Positions 33,601 through 41,106 of a stretch of DNA of 64,000 bases are shown here, in pieces. Under the pieces are notes generated by a model. That model was not told the origin of the DNA. It made no database searches and was given only the letters and a program-made list of their open reading frames with translations. Where the stretch lies: the NCBI RefSeq assembly GCF_021172045.1, contig NZ_CP087164.1, positions 1,736,001-1,800,000 on the forward strand. The letters are read 5' to 3'. Source of the DNA: Capillimicrobium parvum. GTDB taxonomy: Bacteria > Actinomycetota > Thermoleophilia > Solirubrobacterales > Solirubrobacteraceae. How positions within the stretch are numbered: position 1 is the stretch's first letter; the number at the start of each line of letters is the position of its first letter. Made by a program: the position numbers and the translations under genes.

Positions 33601-33821
33601 TGCAGGGCCTCATCGCCCTCGCCCGCGACGACATCGATCTCGCCGCACGCCGGTTCGAGGAGTCCGCGGCGGCGTGGCGGCGCCTGCCCACCGCGGGCGG
33701 CGGCGAGCTGCTCGCCAACCTCGTCGACCTCGGCCGCCCGACGCTCGGGCCCGTCGAGCCCGCCCGCGAGCTGCAGCGCGTCACCGACGAGCTGAGCCGC
33801 CTCGCCCCACTGCCCACCTGA
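30669..33821 (+). CDS. BTAD-AAA-TPR transcriptional regulator (SARP/AfsR-like)
   Basis: This is a 1050-residue multidomain regulator. The N-terminus has an OmpR-type winged helix (QVRLFGRLELRAGDTPVPLP, RRACELLAWLALNPGEHP), then a bacterial transcriptional activator domain to about residue 215. A Pro/Ala linker leads to an AAA/NTPase domain with Walker A GEAGIGKT (about residue 280) and Walker B LILLFEDVHASD (about 395). The C-terminal third is a series of TPR-like helical pairs. Such proteins sense signals through the NTPase/TPR part and activate nearby promoters. The SRPBCC gene downstream and the SnoaL gene upstream are candidate targets by position. Confidence 0.9.
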   Translation: MLQVRLFGRLELRAGDTPVPLPLSRRACELLAWLALNPGEHPRGILAATFWPDVLDTSARASLRSAAWSARKALGPAGDALTATRDRVGLRCTTDLQSFDELVEQDRLDEAVALCRGPLLADLDEDWILEARDRHAQRLGAVLTRLADAAPTPQAAVELARRRLALDALDEDAARELMRRLAAAGDRSGALAVYDRLSERLRAHLGLAPSPPTRALSAELRAPPPEAEPRPAAAPPPPAPPAPLPPAPPAPPLVGRDAELAELLRATTPGARAVAVVTGEAGIGKTRLASELLAEAAAAGVRTASCTALELGGPAPFQLWAELLRDLARTIPAPPRDARWPEELAALAPSLPMRLGRTAAAPAAVAPELARARLFEAVVDCLEHACADRPLILLFEDVHASDPPSLELLSYTSRRFDRLPIAAVLTRRQVPARADLDALLHAHRARGGTVTEIALPPLRRTDVDALIRQVAALDAPARDRVAGAADGNPLLAVESARAAATGLRGPAPTLQGVVAAALGPLPPSARRIAELVAVAGRPLKHAELDALSPQPADALAALESGLFATDRAGFGFRHQLLLDAALAQLAEPRARELHGELAAVIAGPAAEVARHLKAAGQDDAAADRLAHAASEALRVGAVAQAIAFLQEALELRPGDPALLLDLAQAYAYNGLRTEAEEALDRALRRFDPADHAARGAAHLRAARWYSGVLCWPRRTVEEANRALAELDRVPETAVRTIAEALALGAWAEAAAGDPARAETLLARFAALDVDDPDVRYENANARACQAMRQGRLEEAMDHFAECIAAGGGSPDSVYAAWSNRAALAAALGRTEEALDHAEHGLDAVHELGDLPPLVGPLHALRATLLARIGRFDEARTAIAAEREAAERSSAPALLALADHDEGMLCAAARQDARAAELLARALDHDAAVSRPLARLARAEALARLGRADDAERELRAVTLEPVRAVDRPPVLVARLSHVQGLIALARDDIDLAARRFEESAAAWRRLPTAGGGELLANLVDLGRPTLGPVEPARELQRVTDELSRLAPLPT

Positions 33822-33850
33822 CCAACCTGACCTCCGGAGGCCGACGCACG

Positions 33851-34276
33851 ATGCCCAGCTTCGACGACGAGACGACCACCACCGCCCAGGTCGAGGAGGT
33901 CTGGAAGCTGCTCTACGACCCGAGCCGCTTCCCGGAGTGGTGGCGCGGCGTGGAGACGGTCGAGCCCTCCGCGCCCGGCGGCGACGGGGACTACACGATG
34001 TACCCCGAGGGCTACCCCGACTTCCCGATGCCGCAGGAGCTGCGCGCCGACACGAGCGGCCACCAGGTGACGATCTCGTGCCTCGTCAGCGACCTCGTGT
34101 TCGCCTGGCGGCTGGAGCCGCTGCCCGGGGACGACGGCACGCGCATCGGCGTGCACGTCGAGATCCCCGAGCAGGAGGCTCACCGCCTCGATTCTCAGCG
34201 CGACGCGATCAGCGCCTCGCTGCGCTCGCTCGCGGGGCGCGCCGCCGCTACGGCCGCGCCTCCAGCACGAGGTTGA
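33851..34276 (+). CDS. SRPBCC-family (START/polyketide cyclase-like) protein
   Basis: This 141-residue protein fits the Bet v1/SRPBCC fold: an N-terminal strand and helix with VEEVWKLLYDPSRFPEWWRG (the typical W..L.D..R.P.WW pattern), strands around GDYTMYPEGYPDFPM, VTISCLVSDLVFAWRLEPLP and GTRIGVHVEI, and a long C-terminal helix. These proteins bind hydrophobic ligands. CCGGAGG 9 bases before the ATG at 33851 is a good ribosome-binding site. It follows the BTAD regulator after 29 bp and overlaps the convergent methyltransferase by 29 bp. Confidence 0.85.
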   Translation: MPSFDDETTTTAQVEEVWKLLYDPSRFPEWWRGVETVEPSAPGGDGDYTMYPEGYPDFPMPQELRADTSGHQVTISCLVSDLVFAWRLEPLPGDDGTRIGVHVEIPEQEAHRLDSQRDAISASLRSLAGRAAATAAPPARG

Positions 34277-35327
34277 ACGGGGTCTCCGCCACGCGGCGCA
34301 CCCGCGACAGGCCGCCCTCGTTGAGCACCTCGGTCAGGCGCGCCTGGCCGGCCTGCGCGCCGAGCCCGAGCGCGACGTCCTGGCTGAGCGACGCGGGCGT
34401 GCAGACCATCGTCGACGCCGAGTAGAACACGCGCCCGACCGGGTTGAGGTTGTCCTCGATGCGGTCGCCCGCGAACGGCTCGACGACCAGCCACGTCCCG
34501 TCGTCGGCGAGCTGCGAGCGCACGTTGCGCGCGGCGCCCACCGGATCGCCCATGTCGTGCAGCGCATCGAAGATGCAGACGAGGTCGTACGGGCCCCCGG
34601 CGAAGCTCTGCGCGCCGGCGACCTCGAACGTCACGCGGTCCGCGACGCCCGCGCGTTCGGCGGCGCGGCGTGCGGCCTCGATCGAGGCCTCGTGGTAGTC
34701 GGAGCCGACGAAGACCGAGCGCGGGAACGCCTTCGCCATGATGATCGTCGAGGCGCCGTGGCCGCAGCCGATGTCCGCCACGCGCGCGCCCGCCTCGAGC
34801 TTGGCCTGCACGCCGTCGAGCGCCGGGATCCAGTCGGCCACGATGTGCGCGATGTAGCCCGGGCGGAAGAAGCGCTCGGTGCCCTCGAACAGGTCGTGGT
34901 CGTGCTCGTGCCAGCCGAAGCCCTCGCCGGTGCGGAAGCGCTCGGCGATGTGCGGCTCGTCCTTGATGAGCGCGCCCGCCAGCTGGAACGCCCCGGGGAT
35001 GAACGCCGGGCTGTCGGGATCGGCGAGCGCCATCGCCTGCTCGGGCGGCATCCGGAACGTTCCGGCGCCCGCGTCGTACTCGACGTAGCCGCTCGCGGCC
35101 TGCGCGCACAGCCACTCGCGGATGTAGCGCTCGCGCGTGCCGGTGCGCTCGGCCAGCTGCGCCGGGGTGACCGGCTTCGAGTCGGCCATCGCCCGGTAGA
35201 GGCCGAGCTTGTCGCCGATGAGCACGAGCGGCGCGGCCGCGAGCGCGCCGATGTCGCGGACGAACTCGCCCATGAACGCCTCGAGCTTGGCCTCGTCGAT
35301 CGGCGGAGTGGGGGTGGTGGTCGCCAT
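34248..35327 (-). CDS. Class I SAM-dependent methyltransferase with N-terminal winged-helix domain
   Basis: This 359-residue protein has an N-terminal ~90-residue winged-helix-like region (LVLIGDKLGLYRAMADSKPV, TPAQLAERTGTRERYIREWL), like those of Rv2258c-type and O-methyltransferase-type proteins. A Rossmann methyltransferase domain follows: motif I ARVADIGCGHGASTI, the acidic motif FVGSDYHEASI, and YDLVCIFDALHDMGDP. The substrate is unknown. The ATG at 35327 has a GGGAG ribosome-binding site; a longer frame to 35381 lacks one. It overlaps the SRPBCC gene tail-to-tail by 29 bp. Confidence 0.88.
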   Translation of the reverse strand: MATTTPTPPIDEAKLEAFMGEFVRDIGALAAAPLVLIGDKLGLYRAMADSKPVTPAQLAERTGTRERYIREWLCAQAASGYVEYDAGAGTFRMPPEQAMALADPDSPAFIPGAFQLAGALIKDEPHIAERFRTGEGFGWHEHDHDLFEGTERFFRPGYIAHIVADWIPALDGVQAKLEAGARVADIGCGHGASTIIMAKAFPRSVFVGSDYHEASIEAARRAAERAGVADRVTFEVAGAQSFAGGPYDLVCIFDALHDMGDPVGAARNVRSQLADDGTWLVVEPFAGDRIEDNLNPVGRVFYSASTMVCTPASLSQDVALGLGAQAGQARLTEVLNEGGLSRVRRVAETPFNLVLEARP

Positions 35328-35399
35328 GAGGCATCTCCCGTCGGTGGGTTGACGGCGGTCAGGATCGGCGGCGACCGTCAACCGGCCGTCAACCGCGCG

Positions 35400-35888
35400 T
35401 CAGCTCGTGGCGCGAGCGCCGCGCGACCAGATGTCCGCGCAGGCGTCGCATGTGCTGGCGGGGATGATCCCCGCGCGCATGAGCAGCGCGAAGACGCGGC
35501 AGCCGAGGCAGAGGCCGAACGCGGCCTCCAGGAACGCAGCGGCCGCCAGCAGGCCGGTGACGACCCACGCCGCGGTGGCGGCATCGAAGACGAACGCGAG
35601 CAGCGTGGCGGTGAGCGAGAAGGCGAGGCCCATGCCCTGGGCGAAGCGCTTCGGGGGGCCGGGGACGGGCCGCTCGGCGAACGGCAGGCGCGGCACGATC
35701 ACCCGCGTGGCGAGCTGGCCGAGGGGCGACAGCGTCGGGCCGGTGGCGACCCGTGCCGCGAAGCCGTAGAGCAGGACGAGCAGCAGCCAGCGCCAGCCGG
35801 TCGCGATCGCGGCGACGCTCATGACGAGGACGCCCGCGGCCACCGTGCGCGCGGCGACCTCGTTGACCGGGTTCGGGAAGCGGAACAC
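35400..35888 (-). CDS. DUF4395 integral membrane protein
   Basis: This 162-residue protein has the DUF4395 pattern: FRFPNPVNEVAARTVAAGVL at the start, then hydrophobic helices (VLVMSVAAIATGWRWLLLVL, the stretch around LLAFVFDAATAAWVVTGLLA, AAFLEAAFGLCLGCRVFALL). CLGC and CDAC Cys pairs lie in the C-terminal part, as in many members, which often sit next to thioredoxin-like proteins. The role is probably linked to membrane thiol redox, but no partner is adjacent. The GTG start has only a weak AAGG upstream. It diverges from the alcohol dehydrogenase gene. Confidence 0.85.
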   Translation of the reverse strand: MFRFPNPVNEVAARTVAAGVLVMSVAAIATGWRWLLLVLLYGFAARVATGPTLSPLGQLATRVIVPRLPFAERPVPGPPKRFAQGMGLAFSLTATLLAFVFDAATAAWVVTGLLAAAAFLEAAFGLCLGCRVFALLMRAGIIPASTCDACADIWSRGARATS

Positions 35889-35962
35889 GACCTTGGAGGA
35901 TACCCAAGCGGTTCGCTGGGATTTCGTCGCGCCCGATCGACCCCGGCGGGTAGCGTCGTCTC

Positions 35963-36994
35963 ATGCGCGCGGTCACGTACGAGGGGCCGGGCCGGGTGGA
36001 CGTCGTCGACAAGCCCGAGCCCGAGATCACCGCCCCCGACGAGGCGATCGTCCGCGTCCGCGCCACCGGCGTGTGCGGCAGCGACCTGCACATCTACCGC
36101 GGGCGCATCCCGATCGAGCCGGGCTTCACGCTGGGCCACGAGTACGTCGGCGAGGTCGTCGCGGTGGGCGACGAGGTCGCCTCGCTCGCCGTCGGCGACC
36201 GGGTCAACGGCGGCTTTCACAGTGCGTGCGGAACGTGCTGGCTGTGCCGCCGCGGCGCGATGCACAAGTGCGAGCACGGCCGCACGTTCGGCCACGGCTC
36301 CACGCTCGGCGCCCTGCAGGGCACGCAGGCCGAGTACGCGCTGATCCCGCACGCCGACCGCACGCTGCGCCGGGTGCCGGACGCACTGCCCGACGACGTC
36401 GCGCTGTTCGCCGGCGACGTCATGGCGACCGGCTGGCACGCAGCGCTGCCGGTGGCCGCGGGAGACACGGTCGTGGTGCTGGGCCTCGGACCCGTCGGGC
36501 TGTCGGCGGTGCAGGCCGCGCTGGTCCGGGGCGCCGGCCGGGTCATCGCGATCGACACGGTCGGCGACCGGCTTGCGCTCGCCGAGCGCTTCGGCGCCGT
36601 GCCGGTCCACCTCACCGAGCAGTCGCCACGCGACGAGGTGCGCGCGCTGACCGACGGCCACGGCGCCGCGGTGGCGATCGACGCGGTGGGCGACGTGCGC
36701 GCGCTCGAGCTCGCGATCCGGCTGACGGCGAACACCGGCACCGTCAGCGTCATCGGCGCGTACGCCGAGCGCGCCGAGCTGCATCTCGGGCTTGCCTGGC
36801 TGAAGTCGCTGACGTTCGTCACGGGCCCGGCGAACTGCCTCGGCCACATCGACACGGTGCTCGAGCATCTCGTGGCCGGACGGCTGGACCCGCGCGCGCT
36901 GGTGACCCATCACCTCGCGCTGGACGAGGCGGTCGAGGCCTACGCGATCTACGACCGCCACGAGGCGCTGAAGATCGTGCTGCGCCCCGGGTAG
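35963..36994 (+). CDS. Zinc-dependent medium-chain alcohol dehydrogenase
   Basis: This 343-residue MDR-family protein has catalytic zinc ligands in GVCGSDLH and LGHEYVGEV, a structural zinc loop CGTCWLCRRGAMHKC, and the Rossmann motif VVVLGLGPVGLSAVQAAL followed by an acidic residue in VIAIDTVG, suggesting NAD. It probably oxidises an alcohol or sugar alcohol. TAGCGT ends 6 nt before the ATG and no ribosome-binding site is present, so the mRNA is likely leaderless. The next gene starts 12 bp later. Confidence 0.92.
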   Translation: MRAVTYEGPGRVDVVDKPEPEITAPDEAIVRVRATGVCGSDLHIYRGRIPIEPGFTLGHEYVGEVVAVGDEVASLAVGDRVNGGFHSACGTCWLCRRGAMHKCEHGRTFGHGSTLGALQGTQAEYALIPHADRTLRRVPDALPDDVALFAGDVMATGWHAALPVAAGDTVVVLGLGPVGLSAVQAALVRGAGRVIAIDTVGDRLALAERFGAVPVHLTEQSPRDEVRALTDGHGAAVAIDAVGDVRALELAIRLTANTGTVSVIGAYAERAELHLGLAWLKSLTFVTGPANCLGHIDTVLEHLVAGRLDPRALVTHHLALDEAVEAYAIYDRHEALKIVLRPG

Positions 36995-37006
36995 GATCGC
37001 GCGGCG

Positions 37007-38758
37007 ATGCGCTTCGGCATCTTCTACGAGCACCAGCTGCCGCGCCCCTGGGGACCGGACAGCGAGCGGCAGCTGATCGCGGACGCGCTCGAGCAGATCG
37101 AGGTCGCCGACCGCGTGGGGTTCGACTGCGTGTGGGAGGTCGAGCACCACTTCCTCGAGGAGTACTCGCACTCGAGCGCGTCGGACGTGTTCCTCGCCGC
37201 GGCGTCGCAGCGCGCGCGCAACATCCGGCTCGGCTTCGGGATCCTGCCGCTACCGCCCGGTTTCGAGCACCCGGCGCGCCGGGCGGAGACCGTCGCGACG
37301 CTCGACCTCGTGTCGAACGGGCGAGTCGACTTCGGCACGGGCGAGACGTCATCGGGCGCCGAGCTCGCCGGCTTCGGCGTCGACCGGGCGACGAAGCGCG
37401 AGCAGTGGGAGGAGGCCATCGACGTCGTCACGCGCATGATGGTCGAGGAGCCGTTCGCCGGCTGGGACGGGCGGTTCGGCTCGATGCCGCCGCGCAACGT
37501 CGTGCCCAAGCCGGTGCAGAAGCCGCACCCGCCGCTGTGGGTCGCGTGCTCGCGGCGCGAGACGATCCGCATGGCCGCCACGCGCGGGATCGGCGCGCTG
37601 AGCTTCTCGTTCGTCGAGCCCGAGGAGGCCGGCGCGTGGGTCGACGAGTACTACTCGGTGCTCGCGTCGGAGGAGTGCGTGCCCGCCGGGTTCGCGGTCA
37701 ACCCGAACGTGGCGGTCGTGCTGCCGATGATGCTGGCGCACGACGAGGCCGAGGCGATCGAGCGCGGCATCGACGGCGCGCACTTCTTCGGCTACTCGCT
37801 CGCGCACTACTACGTGTTCGGCGACCACCGTCCGGGGCGGACGAACATCTGGGACGAGTTCCAGGAGCGCCGCGACGAGGTCGGCTTCGCCCGGCACATC
37901 GTGCGGCCCGACCAGGCACCGCTGGGCGTGAGGATCCTGCAGGAGGGGCTCGGCTCGCTGCGCGGGGCGATCGGGACGCCGGAGCAGGTGCGCGAGCTGG
38001 TCTCGCGCTACGAGCAGGCGGGGGTCGACCAGATCATCTTCGTGCTGCAGGCGGGCCGCAACCGCCACGAGCACATCGTGGAGTCGCTCGAGCTGTTCGG
38101 CGCGGAGGTGCTGCCGCAGTTCGCAGGCGAGGCGCGGGAGGCGCGCGAGGCCGAGAAGGCGGCGCGGCTGTCGGATGCGGTGGCGGCTGCCCTGGCGCGG
38201 CGCGAGCCGGCGCGGGCGAGCGACCCCGCGTACGTGATCGCCCCGATCGACTCCGGTCCGCCGGCGGCCACGGCGGGGCGCAACGGCCGTTCGCCGGGGG
38301 CGCGGGCGGCGAGCCTCGCGCAGGATCTCGTCGACCGCGCGGTGACCGGCGGCGAGCAGGCGTTCGCGGCGTTCGTGCACCGATCCGACGACCGGCGCCT
38401 CGAGCGCATCGTCGGCTCGGACGCCGGGCTGCGCGTGCTGTTCTCGGGGATGACCGCGCGCTACCGGCCCGACGCTGTGCCCGGGTTCGCCGGATCGGTG
38501 CTCTACGACCTGCGCCTGGCCGACGGGACCGCGAAGCCGTGGAGCGTCGACGTCGGGCCCGAGCGTGCGGTGGCCTACGCCGGCCGCAGCCCGGACCCGG
38601 CGCTGACGATGCGCGTCGCCGTGGCCGACTTCGTGCGCATCGCGGCGCACGACCTCGACCCCGGCAAGGCGCTCATGACCGGCCGCCTCACGTTCGAGGG
38701 CAACCTCTCGATCGCGATGCGGCTCGGCGAGATGTTCGGCGAGACGTCGGCGCTGTAG
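37007..38758 (+). CDS. Luciferase-like flavin oxidoreductase fused to a C-terminal SCP2-like domain
   Basis: This 583-residue protein falls in two parts. Residues 1-365 are a luciferase-like monooxygenase: MRFGIFYEHQLPRPW, VEHHFLEEYSHSSA, the FGTGETSSGAELAGFG stretch, and KPHPPLWVACSRRETI. After an Ala/Arg linker, residues about 430-583 resemble an SCP2 sterol-carrier domain (SVLYDLRLADGTAKPWSVDV, VADFVRIAAHDLDPGKALMT, GRLTFEGNLSIAMRLGEMF). The lipid-binding part may hold a long-chain or sterol-like substrate for the flavin part; this is inference. TAGGAT lies 9 nt before the ATG. Confidence 0.88.
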   Translation: MRFGIFYEHQLPRPWGPDSERQLIADALEQIEVADRVGFDCVWEVEHHFLEEYSHSSASDVFLAAASQRARNIRLGFGILPLPPGFEHPARRAETVATLDLVSNGRVDFGTGETSSGAELAGFGVDRATKREQWEEAIDVVTRMMVEEPFAGWDGRFGSMPPRNVVPKPVQKPHPPLWVACSRRETIRMAATRGIGALSFSFVEPEEAGAWVDEYYSVLASEECVPAGFAVNPNVAVVLPMMLAHDEAEAIERGIDGAHFFGYSLAHYYVFGDHRPGRTNIWDEFQERRDEVGFARHIVRPDQAPLGVRILQEGLGSLRGAIGTPEQVRELVSRYEQAGVDQIIFVLQAGRNRHEHIVESLELFGAEVLPQFAGEAREAREAEKAARLSDAVAAALARREPARASDPAYVIAPIDSGPPAATAGRNGRSPGARAASLAQDLVDRAVTGGEQAFAAFVHRSDDRRLERIVGSDAGLRVLFSGMTARYRPDAVPGFAGSVLYDLRLADGTAKPWSVDVGPERAVAYAGRSPDPALTMRVAVADFVRIAAHDLDPGKALMTGRLTFEGNLSIAMRLGEMFGETSAL

Positions 38759-38762
38759 CGGC

Positions 38763-39563
38763 TCAGCGGACGGTGATGGCCTGCGCCATGCCGAGCGTCG
38801 CGTGCGGCTTGTTGCGACTGCGGGCGTCGCCGTAGGCGCAGACGAGCAGGTAGCGGCCCTTGGCGAGCTCCGGCGTGACGACGTTCGTCGTGCCGCCCGA
38901 GACGAGGCCGACGGCCTGGCTCGGCTGTCCGGCGAAGCGGATCTTGCCGAACTTGCCCTGCTTGGCGAGCTTGACGGCGGCCGCCGGCTTGCCCTTCACG
39001 CGCGCGAGGACCAGTTCGTGGATCTGGCGGCCCTGGTTGACGACCTTCAGCGTGCCGCCGGCGTCCAGCGTCCTGGGGGTGTCGAAGCGGAAGTCGCGCA
39101 GGCCGATCGTGCTCGTCGACGCCGGCTCCTCGAAGCCGCCGGGGCGGTCGAAGACGCTGAAGCCGCCCACCTGGTACTGCTTCTTGCGCTCGTAGACGAT
39201 CACCGAGTACCACGCCGGATCCATGTCGAGCGCGACGACGTACGGCGCGCCGGGGCGGGTGCTGCCGCCGGCGACCCAGTCGCCCCAGGACTCGGTGCGG
39301 TCGGGCGAGAGCTTGCCGATGGCGTTCGCGAAGCCGCCGGTGTCCTTGCCGGGCTTGAGCGCGACGATGCCGAAGTCGACGGGGCGGTCGGCGTTGATCG
39401 TCACGCGCGTCCAGCCGGAGCCGGCGGCGAACCCGTTGGCGGTCATGTTCTGGTCGTCGATGTCGATCGTCGCCTGGTTGGCCGGCGCGGCGACGGCTGC
39501 GGGGACGCTCATGGCGAGCGCGGCCGCCGCCGCTGTGGCGATGCGGATGAGGGGGAGATGCAT
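38763..39563 (-). CDS. Secreted cupredoxin-like protein
   Basis: This 266-residue protein has a signal peptide (IRIATAAAAALAMSVPAAVA, cut near APA). The C-terminal half carries what look like type 1 copper ligands: a His in GRQIHELVLARV, then Cys in YLLVCAYGD, His in KPHATLG and the following Met, in the order H...C...H...M. The N-terminal half has no motif I recognise. A role as an exported electron carrier or copper protein is plausible. It converges with the luciferase/SCP2 gene, 4 bp apart. Confidence 0.75.
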   Translation of the reverse strand: MHLPLIRIATAAAAALAMSVPAAVAAPANQATIDIDDQNMTANGFAAGSGWTRVTINADRPVDFGIVALKPGKDTGGFANAIGKLSPDRTESWGDWVAGGSTRPGAPYVVALDMDPAWYSVIVYERKKQYQVGGFSVFDRPGGFEEPASTSTIGLRDFRFDTPRTLDAGGTLKVVNQGRQIHELVLARVKGKPAAAVKLAKQGKFGKIRFAGQPSQAVGLVSGGTTNVVTPELAKGRYLLVCAYGDARSRNKPHATLGMAQAITVR

Positions 39564-39643
39564 GGTGGGCGACGCTACGCGCGCCCACCCCCGCTCACAT
39601 CGGGGAGATCCCTCTCCTTGTTGTCACTTCGCGCGCCCGCGTG

Positions 39644-39657
39644 CGAACATGCGTTCG
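39644..39657. promoter_or_regulatory. LexA (SOS) box abutting the imuB start codon
   Basis: CGAACATGCGTTCG is a near-perfect GAAC-N4-GTTC box whose last base touches the ATG at 39658. The box would cover the -10 and start of a leaderless transcript, giving tight LexA repression. Confidence 0.9.
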
Positions 39658-40845
39658 ATGTCGATCGTCTGCGTCCTCCTTCTCCGTTTCGCGCTGACCA
39701 TGGCGGCGGGCGAGCGCGAGGCGCTGCTGCGGGAGCCGGCGGCGCTGGCGCCCGAGCCGGGGCGCGAGCAGATGATCGGCGAGGTCTCCCTCGCCGCCGA
39801 GGCGTTCGGCGTGCGCGCGGGGATGCGGCTGGGGGAGGCGCTCGCGCGCTGCCCGCAGCTGGCCCTCGTGCCGCCGGATCCGATGGGCGTGGCGGATGCG
39901 TGGGAACGGATCATGGCCCGGCTGGAGTCGATCGGCGCAGCCGTCGAGTCCGAGCGGGAGGGGCTCGCCTGCTTCGACGCCGCCGGCCTGCGCCGGCTGC
40001 ACGGCGGCACGCTCGACGCGACGCTGGCCGCGACCCGCCGGGCGCTGGGCCGGCCCGCGCGGCTGGGCGCGGGACCCTCCCGCTTCACCGCGCTGGCGGC
40101 CGCCCATCGCGCCCGGGTGCGGCGACCGGAGGTCATCGCCGGCGACGCCGCCGCGGCGCTGGCCGGCGAGCCGGTCTCGCTGCTGCGGCTGCGGTCCGTC
40201 ACCAGCGCGCTGCCCGAGCCGCTCGAGCGCCTGGGGATCACCACTCTCGGGGCGGTCGCGGCGCTCGGCCGCGCGCATCTGGCCGACCGCTTCGGGCCGG
40301 CGGGGCTGGCCGCGCACGACCTGGTCCGCGGGCGCGACGAGTCGCCGCTGCGCCCGCGGTCTGCCGGCGAGACGCTGGCGGAGGCGCTCGAGCTGCCGGA
40401 GGCCGGCTCGGGTGAGCAGCTCGAGCGCGCGCTCGGCCTGCTCGTCGACCGCCTGCTCGCCCGCCGCGAGCTGCGCGGCCGGACGCTGCGGGCGGTGGCG
40501 ATCGCGGCGCGGCTCGTCGAGGGCGGGACCTGGCGCGAGCGCGTCGTGTTCCGCGAGGCGCTCGCCGATCCGGTGCGCATGCGTCTCGCGCTCGGCCGCC
40601 GCATCGGCTTGTTGCCGGCGCCGGCCGAGGTCCTGCGCCTGAGCGTCGAGCGCTTCGGCCCGGCGAGCGGCGACCAGCGCCCGCTGCTGGAGGACTCGGC
40701 GGCCCATCGCGCGGCGCGGCTGCGCGAGGCGATCCGCCAGGCGCGCGCCGCGGCGGGACCCGAGGCGGCGCTGCGCGTGCTCGAGGTCGACCCCGGCTCG
40801 CGGGTCCCCGAGCGCCGGATGGTCCTGACGCCGTTCGAGCCATGA
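39658..40845 (+). CDS. imuB: Mutasome protein ImuB (inactive Y-family polymerase)
   Basis: This 395-residue protein has a Y-family polymerase layout with little-finger region, but it lacks the catalytic acids. The first strand reads SIVCVLLLRFALTMA with no Asp, and the place of the SIDE motif reads GLACFDAAGLRRLHGG. This loss is the hallmark of ImuB, which bridges DnaE2 and the sliding clamp in damage-induced mutagenesis. An SOS box touches the start codon. It overlaps the DUF6504 gene by 4 bp. imuA is not adjacent. Confidence 0.9.
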   Translation: MSIVCVLLLRFALTMAAGEREALLREPAALAPEPGREQMIGEVSLAAEAFGVRAGMRLGEALARCPQLALVPPDPMGVADAWERIMARLESIGAAVESEREGLACFDAAGLRRLHGGTLDATLAATRRALGRPARLGAGPSRFTALAAAHRARVRRPEVIAGDAAAALAGEPVSLLRLRSVTSALPEPLERLGITTLGAVAALGRAHLADRFGPAGLAAHDLVRGRDESPLRPRSAGETLAEALELPEAGSGEQLERALGLLVDRLLARRELRGRTLRAVAIAARLVEGGTWRERVVFREALADPVRMRLALGRRIGLLPAPAEVLRLSVERFGPASGDQRPLLEDSAAHRAARLREAIRQARAAAGPEAALRVLEVDPGSRVPERRMVLTPFEP

Positions 40846-41087
40846 GCGGCCCGCGCAGGCTCGGCGAGCCGCGGCGCGCGCGGGTGCGCGCGGACGCGCG
40901 CGGCCGCCCGCTGTCCATCGACGGTCGCGCGGTCGAGGCGGTCCGCGAGTCGTGGCTCGTCGAGGACCGGTGGTGGACGCAGCAGCCGCTGCGCCGGCGC
41001 TACTGGGAGGTCGTGACCGCCGACGGCCGCGACGTCGTCGTCTTCCGTGAGCTGATCTCCGGCGGCTGGTTCAGCCAGCGTGGATGA
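40842..41087 (+). CDS. DUF6504 family protein
   Basis: This 81-residue protein overlaps imuB by 4 bp. The sequence ESWLVEDRWWTQQPLRRRYW followed by EVVTADGRDVVVFRELISGG matches the DUF6504 pattern, a small domain found in imuB/dnaE2 operons of actinobacteria. It should be induced with imuB under SOS. No enzymatic motif; possibly an accessory of the mutasome. Confidence 0.85.
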   Translation: MSGPRRLGEPRRARVRADARGRPLSIDGRAVEAVRESWLVEDRWWTQQPLRRRYWEVVTADGRDVVVFRELISGGWFSQRG

Positions 41088-41106
41088 GCTGCGAGGATCG
41101 GCCGCG

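Noticed and set aside
35821-38835. A 1004-codon plus-strand frame across the alcohol dehydrogenase and luciferase/SCP2 genes
   Set aside because: Arg/Ala/Gly-rich shadow of two clear enzymes in other frames.
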